The position numbers were made by a program, and so were the translations under genes. The notes under the pieces are model-generated. The model was not told the DNA's origin, made no database searches, and worked only from the letters and a program-made list of their open reading frames with translations. A DNA stretch of 64,000 bases. It comes from Streptomyces sp. NBC_00102. Its GTDB lineage: Bacteria > Actinomycetota > Actinomycetes > Streptomycetales > Streptomycetaceae. The stretch covers positions 3,472,001-3,536,000 of the forward strand of contig NZ_JAPEMC010000001.1 in assembly GCF_026343115.1 (NCBI RefSeq), read 5' to 3'. Below, piece by piece: positions 18,015 to 26,455 of the stretch (its first letter is position 1; every line of letters begins with the position of its first letter).

Positions 18015-19318
18015 GCTCGGCGGCAGCGCCCACCCTCTCCCTCCCCGGTGATCCGCCCGGCGGCCGTCGTGCCGCGTGGGTGTGGGGCATCGGGGTCGCC
18101 GTCTACTTCGTCGCGATCATCTTCCGTACGAGCCTCGGGGTCGCCGGGCTCGACGCCGCCGAGCGGTTCGACGTCAACGCCTCGGCGCTGTCCACCTTCT
18201 CCATCCTCCAACTGCTGGTGTACGCGGGGATGCAGATACCCGTCGGCCTGATGGTCGACCGGCTCGGCACGAAGAGGGTCCTCGCCCTCGGCGCGGTCCT
18301 CTTCACCGCGGGCCAGCTCGGCTTCGCGCTCTCTCCCTCGTACGGCTCCGCGCTCGCCTCGCGCGCGCTGCTCGGCTGTGGCGACGCCATGACGTTCATC
18401 AGCGTGCTGCGGCTCGGTACCCGGTGGTTCCCGGCCCGGCGCGGCCCGCTGATCGGCCAGGTCGCCGCGCTCTTCGGGATGGCGGGCAACCTCGTCTCCA
18501 CCCTCTTCATCGCCCGCGCTTTGCACTCCTTCGGCTGGACGACCACCTTCGTCGGCAGCTCGCTGGCGGGCGTGCTGGTGCTGGTGCTGATGCTGCTCTT
18601 CCTGAAGGACCACCCCGAGGGCCACGAGCCCCCGCCCGTGGAGCACGCGGGCGCCGCGTACGTACGCCGGCAGATCGCCGCGTGCTGGCGCGAGCCCGGC
18701 ACCCGGCTCGGGATGTGGGTTCACTTCACCACGCAGTTCCCGGCGATGGTGTTCCTGCTGCTGTGGGGGCTGCCGTTCCTCGTGGAGGACCAGGGGCTCA
18801 GCCGGGGGACGGCCGGCAGCCTGCTCACCCTGGTGGTGCTCTCCAACATGTCGGTGGGGCTCGTCTACGGCCAGGTCATCGCCCGCCACCACGCCGCCCG
18901 GCTGCCGCTGGCGCTGGGCACGGTCGGGGCGACGGCGGTGTTCTGGGCGGCCGCCGTCTTCCACCCGGGTCACGCCCCGATGTGGCTGCTGATCATGCTC
19001 TGCGTGGTGCTCGGGGCCTGCGGCCCCGCCTCGATGATCGGCTTCGACTTCGGGCGGCCCGCCAACCCGCCCGAGCGGCAGGGCACCGCCTCCGGCATCG
19101 TCAACATGGGTGGGTTCGTCGCCTCGATGACCACGCTGTTCCTGGTCGGGGTGTTGCTCGACGCGACCGGCGACGACTACACGATCGCGTTCTCCTCGGT
19201 GTTCTTCCTGGAGGCGCTCGGCGTCGTACAGATCCTGCGGCTGCGCGGGCGCGCGGCGGTGCGGGAGAGCGAGCACCACGTGATCAGCCGGGTCGAAGCG
19301 GTGCACGTGCCGGTGTGA
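18011..19318 (+). CDS. MFS transporter
   Basis: 435 residues, ATG overlapping the gntR stop. Twelve membrane segments are apparent; the cytoplasmic loop 2-3 motif is GLMVDRLGTKRVLALG, typical of the major facilitator family. Motifs such as RTSLGVAGLDAAERF and the middle loop fit the metabolite:H+ symporter / NarK-like side of the family rather than drug exporters. Substrate unknown; cotranscription with a FadR-type regulator suggests an organic acid or other catabolite. Confidence 0.85.
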   Translation: MSSAAAPTLSLPGDPPGGRRAAWVWGIGVAVYFVAIIFRTSLGVAGLDAAERFDVNASALSTFSILQLLVYAGMQIPVGLMVDRLGTKRVLALGAVLFTAGQLGFALSPSYGSALASRALLGCGDAMTFISVLRLGTRWFPARRGPLIGQVAALFGMAGNLVSTLFIARALHSFGWTTTFVGSSLAGVLVLVLMLLFLKDHPEGHEPPPVEHAGAAYVRRQIAACWREPGTRLGMWVHFTTQFPAMVFLLLWGLPFLVEDQGLSRGTAGSLLTLVVLSNMSVGLVYGQVIARHHAARLPLALGTVGATAVFWAAAVFHPGHAPMWLLIMLCVVLGACGPASMIGFDFGRPANPPERQGTASGIVNMGGFVASMTTLFLVGVLLDATGDDYTIAFSSVFFLEALGVVQILRLRGRAAVRESEHHVISRVEAVHVPV

Positions 19319-19396
19319 GGTGCCTGCCCGGTGGTACGGGCGCACCGGGTCACCGGGCGCACCGGGGCATCGGGGCATCGGGCGCACCGGGTCACC

Positions 19397-19468
19397 GGGG
19401 CATCGGGGCATCGGGGCATCGGGGCATCGGGGCATCGGGGCATCGGGGCATCGGGGCACCGGGGCACC
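19397..19468. repeat. 8-bp tandem repeat between convergent MFS genes
   Basis: Seven copies of GGGGCATC followed by two of GGGGCACC lie in the 150 bp separating two convergent MFS genes. Related degenerate units precede it from about 19340. Nothing else is seen there and no clear terminator hairpin is apparent. Confidence 0.85.
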
Positions 19469-19471
19469 GGG

Positions 19472-20950
19472 TCACCCACCCCCGTGGGTGGCCCGCCGGG
19501 CGCGGGCGGTGCCCCAGCCGACGAGCGCCGCGGCGACGACGGTGAGCGCCAGGCCCGCGACCGTGGTGGCCTCCTGGAACTCCGCGGTCTGCCGGGCGCT
19601 CCACCGCGAGCCCGCGAGGCTGCCGGTGAACAGCGCGGCGAGGACGGTGCCGGAGACGGTGACGGCCGCACCGGAGGTGACCTCGGAGGCGGTGTCCACG
19701 AGGGCCGCGCCGATCGTGGTCCGGGATTCGGGGAGCCCCCGCATCACGTTGACCCCGGCGACGACGCCGACCACCCGCATGCCGGCGGCCACCAGTACGA
19801 GGGCGAGCGCGACCCACCCGTAGCCGTACCCGCCCAGTACGGCGTACACGGCGAGACCGGCGACGACCGCCGAGGCGCTGAGCCACGCGGCCCGTTCGAG
19901 CCCGGCCCGCTCCACGAACGGCCGGACGAACGCGCCGCCCGCCAGCAGCACGGCCACCTGCGGCAGCATCCCGAGAGCGGCGTGCGCGGGCGACCAGCCC
20001 CAGTCGAGCTGGAGCCGGAGCGTCACGAGGTAGCCGAGGCCCGCGGTCGCCAGCCCGGCCGCCGCCTTGAACGCCAGACCGCTCGACACCAACGGGGCTG
20101 CGAGGAGCCGGAGTTCGAGCAGAGGGTGGCGCGCCGTCCGCTCCCGCAGCACGAACGAGACCGCCCCGGCCGCCACCGCGGCCGTCGCCGCCCAGGGGGC
20201 CAAGGAGCCGGCGCCCCGGTCCACGAAGAGCGTCGGCGAGACGAGCGCGGCCACGACCGTCGCCGTACCCAGCAACGCCCCGGCCACGTCCACCGGATCG
20301 CGGTGCAGCCCGGCCGGGTCGTCCGGCGCGATCCCGCCGCGTACCCCGAGGAACGCCAGCGCGGCCACGGGTACGTTCACCAGCAGCAGCACCTGCCACG
20401 GCGCGACCGCGAGTACGAGACCGCCCACCGTCGGCCCGACCGCGAGCCCGGCCAGGCCCACGGTGGAGATCAGGGTGGTCGCCCGTACCCGCAGGCCGTC
20501 CTCGTCGAACAGCCGGAAGGCCAGCGCCATCGACCCCGGTGTGGTCATCGCCGCCGCGACACCCGTCACCGCGCGGACCGCGATCAGCTGCCCCGGGGTG
20601 GTGACGAAGGCGGTCGCCAGGCTCGCGACGCCCAGCAGCACCAGCCCGGCGAGCATCACCCGCCGCCGCCCGAACCGGTCGGCCACCGCGCCGAAGCCGA
20701 GCATCAGCCCGCCGAACACGACCGCGTACACGCCCGTCACCCACTGGAGCGCGGTGGCCGAGGCGTGCGTCTGGCGCCCGATGGTGGGCAGTGCGACGTT
20801 CAGGACCGAGTTGTCCAGCATCTCGAAGAGGAACACCGCCGACAGCCCGGCCAGCGCCACCCGGGCCTCGCGCAGGGAGCGGGGCTTCGTGGGTGCGGTC
20901 GGTGCGGGTGCGGGTGTGGGTGCCGTCCCGGTCTCGTCGTGAGTGCGCAC
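19472..20950 (-). CDS. MFS drug exporter, DHA2 (14-helix) type
   Basis: About 492 residues from GTG 20950, chosen over a TTG at 20956 because AGGTGG lies 6 nt before it. The motif GAVADRFGRRRVMLAGLVLLG and the N-terminal DNSVLNVALPTIG are those of the EmrB/QacA drug:H+ antiporters, which have 14 membrane segments. It is divergent from a TetR gene with two palindromes between them, the standard layout of a self-regulated efflux pump. Substrates are unknown. Confidence 0.9.
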   Translation of the reverse strand: MRTHDETGTAPTPAPAPTAPTKPRSLREARVALAGLSAVFLFEMLDNSVLNVALPTIGRQTHASATALQWVTGVYAVVFGGLMLGFGAVADRFGRRRVMLAGLVLLGVASLATAFVTTPGQLIAVRAVTGVAAAMTTPGSMALAFRLFDEDGLRVRATTLISTVGLAGLAVGPTVGGLVLAVAPWQVLLLVNVPVAALAFLGVRGGIAPDDPAGLHRDPVDVAGALLGTATVVAALVSPTLFVDRGAGSLAPWAATAAVAAGAVSFVLRERTARHPLLELRLLAAPLVSSGLAFKAAAGLATAGLGYLVTLRLQLDWGWSPAHAALGMLPQVAVLLAGGAFVRPFVERAGLERAAWLSASAVVAGLAVYAVLGGYGYGWVALALVLVAAGMRVVGVVAGVNVMRGLPESRTTIGAALVDTASEVTSGAAVTVSGTVLAALFTGSLAGSRWSARQTAEFQEATTVAGLALTVVAAALVGWGTARARRATHGGG

Positions 20951-20961
20951 GGGCAACCACC

Positions 20962-20983
20962 TAAGATATAGAGTCCTATCTTA
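20962..20983. promoter_or_regulatory. TetR operator candidate 1
   Basis: TAAGATA, 8 bp, TATCTTA: perfect 7-bp arms, 12 bp upstream of the MFS start, positioned to block its promoter or translation initiation region. The core AAGATA/TATCTT is shared with the second site. Confidence 0.65.
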
Positions 20984-21010
20984 CGGAGGGCAGCGTAGGG
21001 CTCCGAAATA

Positions 21011-21028
21011 AGATAGGCAAATCTATCT
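21011..21028. promoter_or_regulatory. TetR operator candidate 2
   Basis: AGATAG-GCAAAT-CTATCT: perfect 6-bp arms, 38 bp upstream of the TetR start. It carries the same AGATA half-site as site 1, about 47 bp away centre to centre, so one dimer type could occupy both. Confidence 0.65.
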
Positions 21029-21065
21029 CAGTGGTTCAGGGATCAGAGATCCTCAAGGAGACGTG

Positions 21066-21635
21066 ATGGCGGAGCGACGACGCGGACCGGCGCTGGAGAA
21101 GGCGCTCCTCGACGCGGCCTGGGAAGAACTCAAGGCCAACGGCTACGCGAGGTTCACCATGGACGCCGTCGTCCGGCGCGCGGCCACCAGCCCGCCCGTC
21201 CTCTACCGCCGCTGGCCCGACCGTGACGCACTCGTCCGGGCTACCGTCCTCCACGTCATGCGCGGGGCCCTCCTCGACGTCCCCGACACCGGGAGCCTGC
21301 GCGAGGACGTCCTGGCCCTCATGCGGGAGATCAACGCCACCCGCGTCGATCTCGTCACCGTCATGAGCGTCCAGCTCGCCGACTACCACCGCGCCACCGG
21401 CACCAGCCCCGACGCACTGCGCGACCCCCTCGCCACCGGCCGCAAGGAGGCCGTCGACGCGCTCTACGACCGCGCCGTCGCGCGCGGCGAGGTCCGGGCG
21501 GAAATCCTCACCGACCGCATCAGGTCACTCCCCTTCGACCTGCTGCGCCACGAACTCCTCACGACCTTCGCCCCGGTCCCCGACGACGTGCTCGAAGAGA
21601 TCGTGGACACGGTCTTCCTGCCCCTGCTCCGCTGA
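21066..21635 (+). CDS. TetR family regulator of the divergent MFS exporter
   Basis: 189 residues from ATG 21066 with AAGGAG 5 nt upstream (a GTG one codon earlier is too close). The helix-turn-helix at residues about 10-55 reads FTMDAVVRRAATSPPVLYRRWPDRDALV, here shortened to AVVRRAATSPPVLYRRW. The C-terminal domain is of the TetR_C type found in efflux repressors. Its two candidate operators lie in the 115-bp divergent gap, so it probably represses both genes until a drug is bound. Confidence 0.9.
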   Translation: MAERRRGPALEKALLDAAWEELKANGYARFTMDAVVRRAATSPPVLYRRWPDRDALVRATVLHVMRGALLDVPDTGSLREDVLALMREINATRVDLVTVMSVQLADYHRATGTSPDALRDPLATGRKEAVDALYDRAVARGEVRAEILTDRIRSLPFDLLRHELLTTFAPVPDDVLEEIVDTVFLPLLR

Positions 21636-21667
21636 CACTCCTCGTACGGTGCTGCGGACTTACGGAC

Positions 21668-22492
21668 TTACGGAGTCACCGCGAACCGGTGCAGGATCGC
21701 CGCCGCCAGGTCCTCGTCGCCCTCCACCTTGACCCGGTCCGCGACGGCCGACGCACGCACCCGTCCGCAGGCCAGCCGGTAGAACGTCTCCCAGTCCATC
21801 GCCAGCGACACGGCCGGACCCAGCGACGGCGAACCGTCGATCGAGCCCCGCCCCTCCGCGTCCACCCGGATCGTACGGAGGAACTCCAGCGGGCCCTGCA
21901 CGTCGAGCACCACGGCCGAGTTGGCCGGGGCGCCCGCGTCCTTGGCGACGACCTTCGGCAGCGCTTCGAGCAGCGTGTCGCGGACGATGTGGGCGCCGGG
22001 GGAATCGAGGTTGCCGGGCTGCCCGAGCGCCGCACGCAGGTCCTGTTCGTGCACCCACACGTCGAAGGCCCTCATGTGCAGGGCGACTTCGAGGGTCTGT
22101 TCGGCACCCAGGGGCGCCCGGACCATCGTCTCCGGGGCGCGTGACTCGTTCCGCAGCTGCCGGGAACGGCGGATGATCGTGTACTCCAGCTCCGAGGTCA
22201 TCTCGGGCGAGGTGTGGTGGCGCCGGACGTCGACCTGCATCTCCATGTACCGCGCGATGTCGCTCTGTACGTGGTAGAGGTCGCGCGGCAGCGTGTGGAT
22301 GGGCCGCGGGTCGCCGAGCTGCTCGCACTCCATGCCGATGATGTGCGACACGATGTCACGCACCGACCAGGCGGGGCACGGTGTGCGGCGGTTCCAGTCC
22401 CCCTCGGCGAGCGGCAGCACCAGCTCCGTTATCGCCTCGATGGAGTGGGTCCAGGCATCGGCGTAGGTCTGGAGGCTGGGATGGACGGTCAC
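21668..22492 (-). CDS. Maleylpyruvate isomerase family (mycothiol-dependent / DinB fold) protein
   Basis: About 274 residues from GTG 22492 (GAGGGG upstream); a longer in-frame start at 22618 would add 42 poorly structured residues. The N-terminal four-helix domain has TPCPAWSVRDIVSHIIGMECEQ and DVWVHEQDLRAAL, which supply the His and Asp/His metal ligands of the MDMPI/DinB fold. The C-terminal half is an MDMPI_C-like SCP domain. Members use mycothiol, the actinobacterial thiol, for isomerisation or thiol transfer; substrate unknown. Confidence 0.8.
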   Translation of the reverse strand: MTVHPSLQTYADAWTHSIEAITELVLPLAEGDWNRRTPCPAWSVRDIVSHIIGMECEQLGDPRPIHTLPRDLYHVQSDIARYMEMQVDVRRHHTSPEMTSELEYTIIRRSRQLRNESRAPETMVRAPLGAEQTLEVALHMRAFDVWVHEQDLRAALGQPGNLDSPGAHIVRDTLLEALPKVVAKDAGAPANSAVVLDVQGPLEFLRTIRVDAEGRGSIDGSPSLGPAVSLAMDWETFYRLACGRVRASAVADRVKVEGDEDLAAAILHRFAVTP

Positions 22493-22675
22493 GGGACCCC
22501 TCGTGCGGTTCTTCGTTGCGTGGGCTGGAGAGCAGGGAGTGCTGGCGGCGGGTGGGCTGGCACTGACGGCGCTGTCTGGCGAGCTGCGTGGGAGGTTCGT
22601 TCCTTCGGAAAGTTCCAAGTTACGCTGCGATCAGGCACCCCGGCAGTGCTTTCGTGTGACGATCGTAGGCCGGTG

Positions 22676-22706
22676 TTGACGGCTCGAATGCCAGGACGGT
22701 GGTACT
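22676..22706 (+). promoter_or_regulatory. Candidate promoter of the nitrilase-family gene
   Basis: TTGACG (22676-22681) and TGGTAC (22700-22705), spaced 18 bp, directly precede the GTG at 22707. The transcript would be leaderless, which fits the lack of a ribosome binding site. Confidence 0.45.
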
Positions 22707-23519
22707 GTGCGCGCCTCTCTTATCCAGATCGCGGTAAACCCGGACGAACCCGTCAATCACCGCAGAGCGAGGGCGGCTTCGCTCGTGGTCGGCGAGGCGT
22801 CAGGTCCGAATCCGGCCGACTTGGTGGTCCTCCCCGAACTCTGGCCGGTCGGAGCCTTCGCCTTCACGCGGTTCGCCGACGAGGCCGAACCTCTCGAAGG
22901 CCCCACGCACGAGGTGATGTCCCGCGCGGCGGCCGAGGCGGGCGTCTGGCTGCACGCCGGCTCGTTCGTCGAACGCGCCGAGGACGGCACCCTCTACAAC
23001 ACCTCCCTCGTCTTCGACCCGCAGGGCGAACGCGTCGCCACCTACCGCAAGATCCACCGCTTCGGCTTCGACCAGGGCGAAGCGGTCCTGATGGGCGCCG
23101 GCGAGAACCTCACCACCGTCGCCCTCCCGGACACCACCCTCGGACTCGCCACCTGCTACGACCTCCGCTTTCCCGAACTCTTCCGCGGCCTGGTCGACGC
23201 GGGCGCCCAGACCTTCGTCGTCCCGGCCGGCTGGCCCGAGCGCCGCCGCGCCCACTGGACCCTCCTCGCCCAGGCCCGCGCGGTCGAGAACCAGGCGTAC
23301 GTCCTCGCCGTCGGCACCGCCGGCACCCACGCCGACGTCCCCCAGGCGGGCCACACCATCGCGGTCGACCCCTGGGGCGAGATCCTCGGCGAGGCCGGCC
23401 CGGACGAGGAGATCCTCCGCGTGGAATTCGACCCGGCGACGGTGGAGAAGACCCGAGCCCAGTTCCCGGCCCTGAAGGACCGGCGGCTGGGGGTGGAACG
23501 GCCGGGGGCGGTGGGGTGA
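22707..23519 (+). CDS. Carbon-nitrogen hydrolase (nitrilase superfamily)
   Basis: 270 residues from GTG 22707. The catalytic triad is complete: Glu44 in VVLPELW, Lys115 in YRKIHRFG and Cys150 in LATCYDLRFPE. The domain fills the whole protein, as in omega-amidase and Nit-type enzymes. It is cytoplasmic and hydrolyses an amide or nitrile; RKIHRFG with CYDLRFPEL suggests the amidase side (deaminated glutathione / omega-amidase-like). It may be leaderless. It ends 75 bp before the CRISPR array. Confidence 0.88.
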   Translation: MRASLIQIAVNPDEPVNHRRARAASLVVGEASGPNPADLVVLPELWPVGAFAFTRFADEAEPLEGPTHEVMSRAAAEAGVWLHAGSFVERAEDGTLYNTSLVFDPQGERVATYRKIHRFGFDQGEAVLMGAGENLTTVALPDTTLGLATCYDLRFPELFRGLVDAGAQTFVVPAGWPERRRAHWTLLAQARAVENQAYVLAVGTAGTHADVPQAGHTIAVDPWGEILGEAGPDEEILRVEFDPATVEKTRAQFPALKDRRLGVERPGAVG

Positions 23520-23593
23520 GGGCGATAGGCCCGAGTCGGTGAAGTCGGCCGAAACGGTGAGCGGGGCCGGGTAAAGGCCCAGGTCAGGGAGAG
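23520..23593 (+). promoter_or_regulatory. Probable CRISPR leader
   Basis: 74 bp between the nitrilase stop and the first repeat, ending with gtaaaggcccaggtcaggga. The repeats are in crRNA-sense orientation on the plus strand, so the leader should be on this side. It is short and may extend into the gene's 3' end. Confidence 0.45.
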
Positions 23594-23867
23594 GTGCTTC
23601 CCGCGCACGCGGGGATGGTCTCGGGTCGGTGATCCGCTTCCAGGTTTCCGCCGGGTGCTTCCCGCGCACGCGGGGATGGTCTCTTGATTTCATTGGTCAC
23701 CAGCTCCGTCACGACGTGCTCCCCGCCCGTGCGGGGATGGTCCCTCCTCGATGAGGATGGTTTTGGCGAGGTGGCCGTGCTCCCCGTTCGTGCGGGGATG
23801 GTCCCGCCCAGCCCGTCTGGATTGATGTCCCAGCGGTCGTGCTCCCCGCACCTGCGGGGATCGTCGC
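23594..23867 (+). CRISPR. CRISPR array, type I-E repeats, 5 repeats and 4 spacers
   Basis: Repeats of 29 bp start at 23594, 23655, 23716, 23777 and 23839. Spacers are 23623-23654, 23684-23715, 23745-23776 (32 bp each) and 23806-23838 (33 bp). Each repeat has the CCCCGC...GCGGGG hairpin and GATGGTCCC-like end of Streptomyces type I-E arrays. Repeats 1 and 2 are identical to each other but differ from 3-5 (CTTCCCGC start, TCTC end). Repeat 5 ends GATCGTCGC, a decayed trailer repeat, which sets the direction. No cas gene occurs within the window. Confidence 0.93.
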
Positions 23868-23946
23868 CCGGAGCGCGCCCGCGCGGGTTCGCGCGAACTG
23901 GGCGTGATCCGGCTTGCCGAACGGTCGCCGTGCCGCATCCGACTGG

Positions 23947-24600
23947 TCAGTTCGCAGGCCAATGCGGGTTCGGTGTGCCCTCGTCGCTCATGTGCGCCCG
24001 TCGCCAGATCCCCTTCCACCCGGCCGGGTGGAACGGCTCGAACCGGTGCCGCTGTCCGCACGGACACGGCGTCAGCTCCCACGCGCACCCACGGCACGAC
24101 TCGACCCAGCCGTGTCCGGTCGAGCTCAGCACCCTCGGTGCTTCGTCCCCGCAAGCCGGGCAACCGGGCAACTCGGCGCCGTCCAGGATCGCGTTCCGCC
24201 GCCGGACGTACGCGGGCAGGCGCAGCGACGGATGGCGGAACGGGTCCTGGTGCCAGACGTGGTCCGGATCGTCCCACCCGGTCCGCAGCCACCACGGGCG
24301 CGGGTCCGGCGCCGCCCGTCGTCCGGCCCGCTTCTCCGCTCGGCGCCGCGTGGCGTACTCGTCCGCCCGCGCGAGCCACAGCACCCGCGCCTCGTGCAGT
24401 TCCTCCACCGCCCGCACCAGGGCGTCCGGATCCGCCTCCAGTCGTCGGGGGATCGCCGCGCTGAGCGTGAGGTGGTGGTACGTGGCCCTGAGGCCGTACG
24501 GCGCGAAGACGGTGAGGCAGCTCCGCAGTGCGCTGTGCCGGCGGTGGGGGAGCAGGCGGGCATCGTGCACGCGCGCCCGGTGAGTCAGGAAGCTGGTCAT
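23947..24600 (-). CDS. Unrecognised protein with a C-terminal zinc-ribbon-like cluster
   Basis: About 217 residues from ATG 24600; no ribosome binding site is visible and the frame stays open upstream to 24702, so the start is uncertain. The middle is rich in Arg, Trp and His (PDPRPWWLRTGWDDPDHVWHQ). The last third has cysteine pairs CPACG, CRGC and CPCG spaced like a zinc ribbon, followed by HPAGWKGIWRRAHM. No family is recognised. It sits 80 bp after the CRISPR array, reading toward it. A nucleic-acid role is possible because of the zinc cluster, but that is inference. Confidence 0.6.
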   Translation of the reverse strand: MTSFLTHRARVHDARLLPHRRHSALRSCLTVFAPYGLRATYHHLTLSAAIPRRLEADPDALVRAVEELHEARVLWLARADEYATRRRAEKRAGRRAAPDPRPWWLRTGWDDPDHVWHQDPFRHPSLRLPAYVRRRNAILDGAELPGCPACGDEAPRVLSSTGHGWVESCRGCAWELTPCPCGQRHRFEPFHPAGWKGIWRRAHMSDEGTPNPHWPAN

Positions 24601-24792
24601 GGTGAGGAGGCCAAGTCGGTGCGGTCGAGCACCTCGGGCCGGCCTCGCCGGGTCGCCGGCACGCCTCGCATCACGATCACACGGGGATGATGCCGGACCC
24701 ACTGCCGTACCGCCACGGCTTTCCTTCTGCGCGGGCCACGGAGGGGTCTCGACTCAGCCCGCGCGCAGGGTGCTGGTGGATAGCCTGGCTGC

Positions 24793-25875
24793 ATGACGAA
24801 CCGTGACGGCATTCGCATCGAACTCGGAAGCATTATGAGGGAGTTGGAAGCAAATGGTTTCGACGAGGTCCGGGTGGAGTTCGCCCCGGACAGTCATGTC
24901 GCCGGCGAGGTGATTGCCGGAGTGGCGCGCCAGGGGCTCGTGGCGGCCAACAACGCGGCCGACAAGACCGCGCCGGACTCCGCCTGGGGGTCGTTCCTGA
25001 CGGCAAGTTTCGCGGGTGTCTCCGTGAAGATCGGGTCGCTGTGGAGTGATGGGGCGCTGGTCAGGTGGCTCGACGCTTTCGCCGGTGAGCTGCGGGCGGG
25101 TGGGCTGTCGGGTGAACTGCGGGCCACGGAGACCATCCGGCTGCCGGACTGGGTTCGGCAGATCGCCGAACCGATGATGACGGCGTACGTCGCGCTGAGC
25201 GCGCCGGGCGATGCCGGTGCGGCGGGTTGGGCCGAGCGGGCCGCGCGCTGGGCGGCCGAGGCGGGGGGTGATGCCTACGTCTCCAGCGCCGGGATGAGTC
25301 AGCTCGACACCACTGGCGACGTGGCGGCGCACCTGGCCTGGACTCTGCGCGTGGCTTCGTCCGGCTCACTGCTGTACGCGGACGCGCAGGCGTCGCGGGC
25401 CGCCATCGTAGAAATTGAGCGGGACGGCCAGGCGACGTATCAGACCCATGACACGTCCGCCACCCTGGAGGACCGGACCGGCCGGGCCCGCGCGGCGGTC
25501 CTCGCCGAAGCGGAGCACGCGCACTACGCGTTCATGGCACCGACGCCGCGTCGGGCGTACGGCTGGGACGCGCGCGGCCGAGCCCTGCCGCCCCTGCGCC
25601 CTGAGGTCCCCGCCACCGCGCTCAGCGTCGACGCGCACCTGTGGAACCGGTTCGTCCCCGACGTCCACTGCATGCAGCTGCTCACCGACGAGCACCTGGC
25701 GAAGGTCTCGGACCTTTCGCGGTGGACCGTCACCCCCGTCGCTCCCGGTCGCACGCTCGTCGAGGCCCCGGATCTGGCCGAGTGGCTCCGCACCGGTGGA
25801 CCCGCACCCTCGGTCCTCGACCGCGCGCGGGCCGACTTCGGCCGGGTTCTGGTCTCCGCCGACGACCTCCGATGA
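24793..25875 (+). CDS. Unrecognised 360-residue protein
   Basis: Starts at ATG 24793; TAGCCT at 24781-24786 could be a -10 element, giving a leaderless transcript. No signal peptide or membrane segment is evident. The N-terminal 90 residues are acidic (IRIELGSIMRELEANGFDEVRVEF); the C-terminal part has FVPDVHCMQLLTDEHLAKVS and TLVEAPDLAEWL. Composition and codon use are normal for the genome. It is divergent from the zinc-ribbon protein. No function can be assigned. Confidence 0.75.
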   Translation: MTNRDGIRIELGSIMRELEANGFDEVRVEFAPDSHVAGEVIAGVARQGLVAANNAADKTAPDSAWGSFLTASFAGVSVKIGSLWSDGALVRWLDAFAGELRAGGLSGELRATETIRLPDWVRQIAEPMMTAYVALSAPGDAGAAGWAERAARWAAEAGGDAYVSSAGMSQLDTTGDVAAHLAWTLRVASSGSLLYADAQASRAAIVEIERDGQATYQTHDTSATLEDRTGRARAAVLAEAEHAHYAFMAPTPRRAYGWDARGRALPPLRPEVPATALSVDAHLWNRFVPDVHCMQLLTDEHLAKVSDLSRWTVTPVAPGRTLVEAPDLAEWLRTGGPAPSVLDRARADFGRVLVSADDLR

Positions 25876-25954
25876 CGCCGCTCGTCCCGCCGGCCCCGAG
25901 GTGCCCCTGGCGCGCGGCGGCGCCCCGCTCCCGCGAGGCGCACCCCGGCAGCCC

Positions 25955-26455
25955 TCAGTCCTCGTCCTTCTCGTGCTCCTTCTCCGCCAGCACGATCACG
26001 CACACGGCGACCGCGATCAGCAGCGAGGCGTCCGCGTCCTCGCGCACGATGTCGATGCCGTAGGTGTCGCGGATGCTGAGCCACCGCCGGGAGATCTGGG
26101 CCAGCAGCTCGTCGTCGTAGTCGATCGCGAACTCGCGGTCGAGGATGTTGCCGCTGACGTCCAGCTCGGTGCCGTCGGCCATCGTCACGCGGTAGTTGTT
26201 CCGCAGCAGCGAGAGATGCTTCTTCCTCACCCGGGCGAGCTCTTCGCCGTCGCGCTCGATGATCATCGTGTCGCGGATGCTGATCAGCTTCTGCCGCAGC
26301 TCCACGAGGACCCGGCCGTTCGCGTCCTTCAGCTCGAAGGTGTCGCGTACCCGCATGGCCTTGCCGTCGACGAGGAACACCTTGCGGCCCTCGGTGTCCT
26401 CGATCCAGTAGTCGTCACCGATGGCGAACAGTCGCTCGCGTACGAGAAGTCTCAT
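25955..26455 (-). CDS. LURP-one-related (YxjI-like) family protein
   Basis: 166 residues from ATG 26455. The body is a run of short beta-strands with the family phrases DYWIEDTEGRKVFLVDGKA, RQKLISIRDTMIIERDG and RRWLSIRDTYGIDI, matching the LOR/tubby-like fold. A hydrophobic stretch near the C-terminus (DASLLIAVAVCVIVLAEKEH) resembles that of other bacterial members. Function in bacteria is unknown; tubby-like folds may bind membranes. Single gene, no operon partner. Confidence 0.85.
   Translation of the reverse strand: MRLLVRERLFAIGDDYWIEDTEGRKVFLVDGKAMRVRDTFELKDANGRVLVELRQKLISIRDTMIIERDGEELARVRKKHLSLLRNNYRVTMADGTELDVSGNILDREFAIDYDDELLAQISRRWLSIRDTYGIDIVREDADASLLIAVAVCVIVLAEKEHEKDED

Noticed and set aside
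19397..19468. CRISPR-like repeats between the MFS genes
   Set aside because: The 8-bp units are directly adjacent with no spacers; it is a simple tandem repeat.
23520..25950. A cas operon near the CRISPR array
   Set aside because: The neighbouring proteins (nitrilase-family hydrolase, zinc-ribbon protein, 360-residue protein, LURP-one protein) show no Cas1, Cas2, Cas3 or Cascade signatures.
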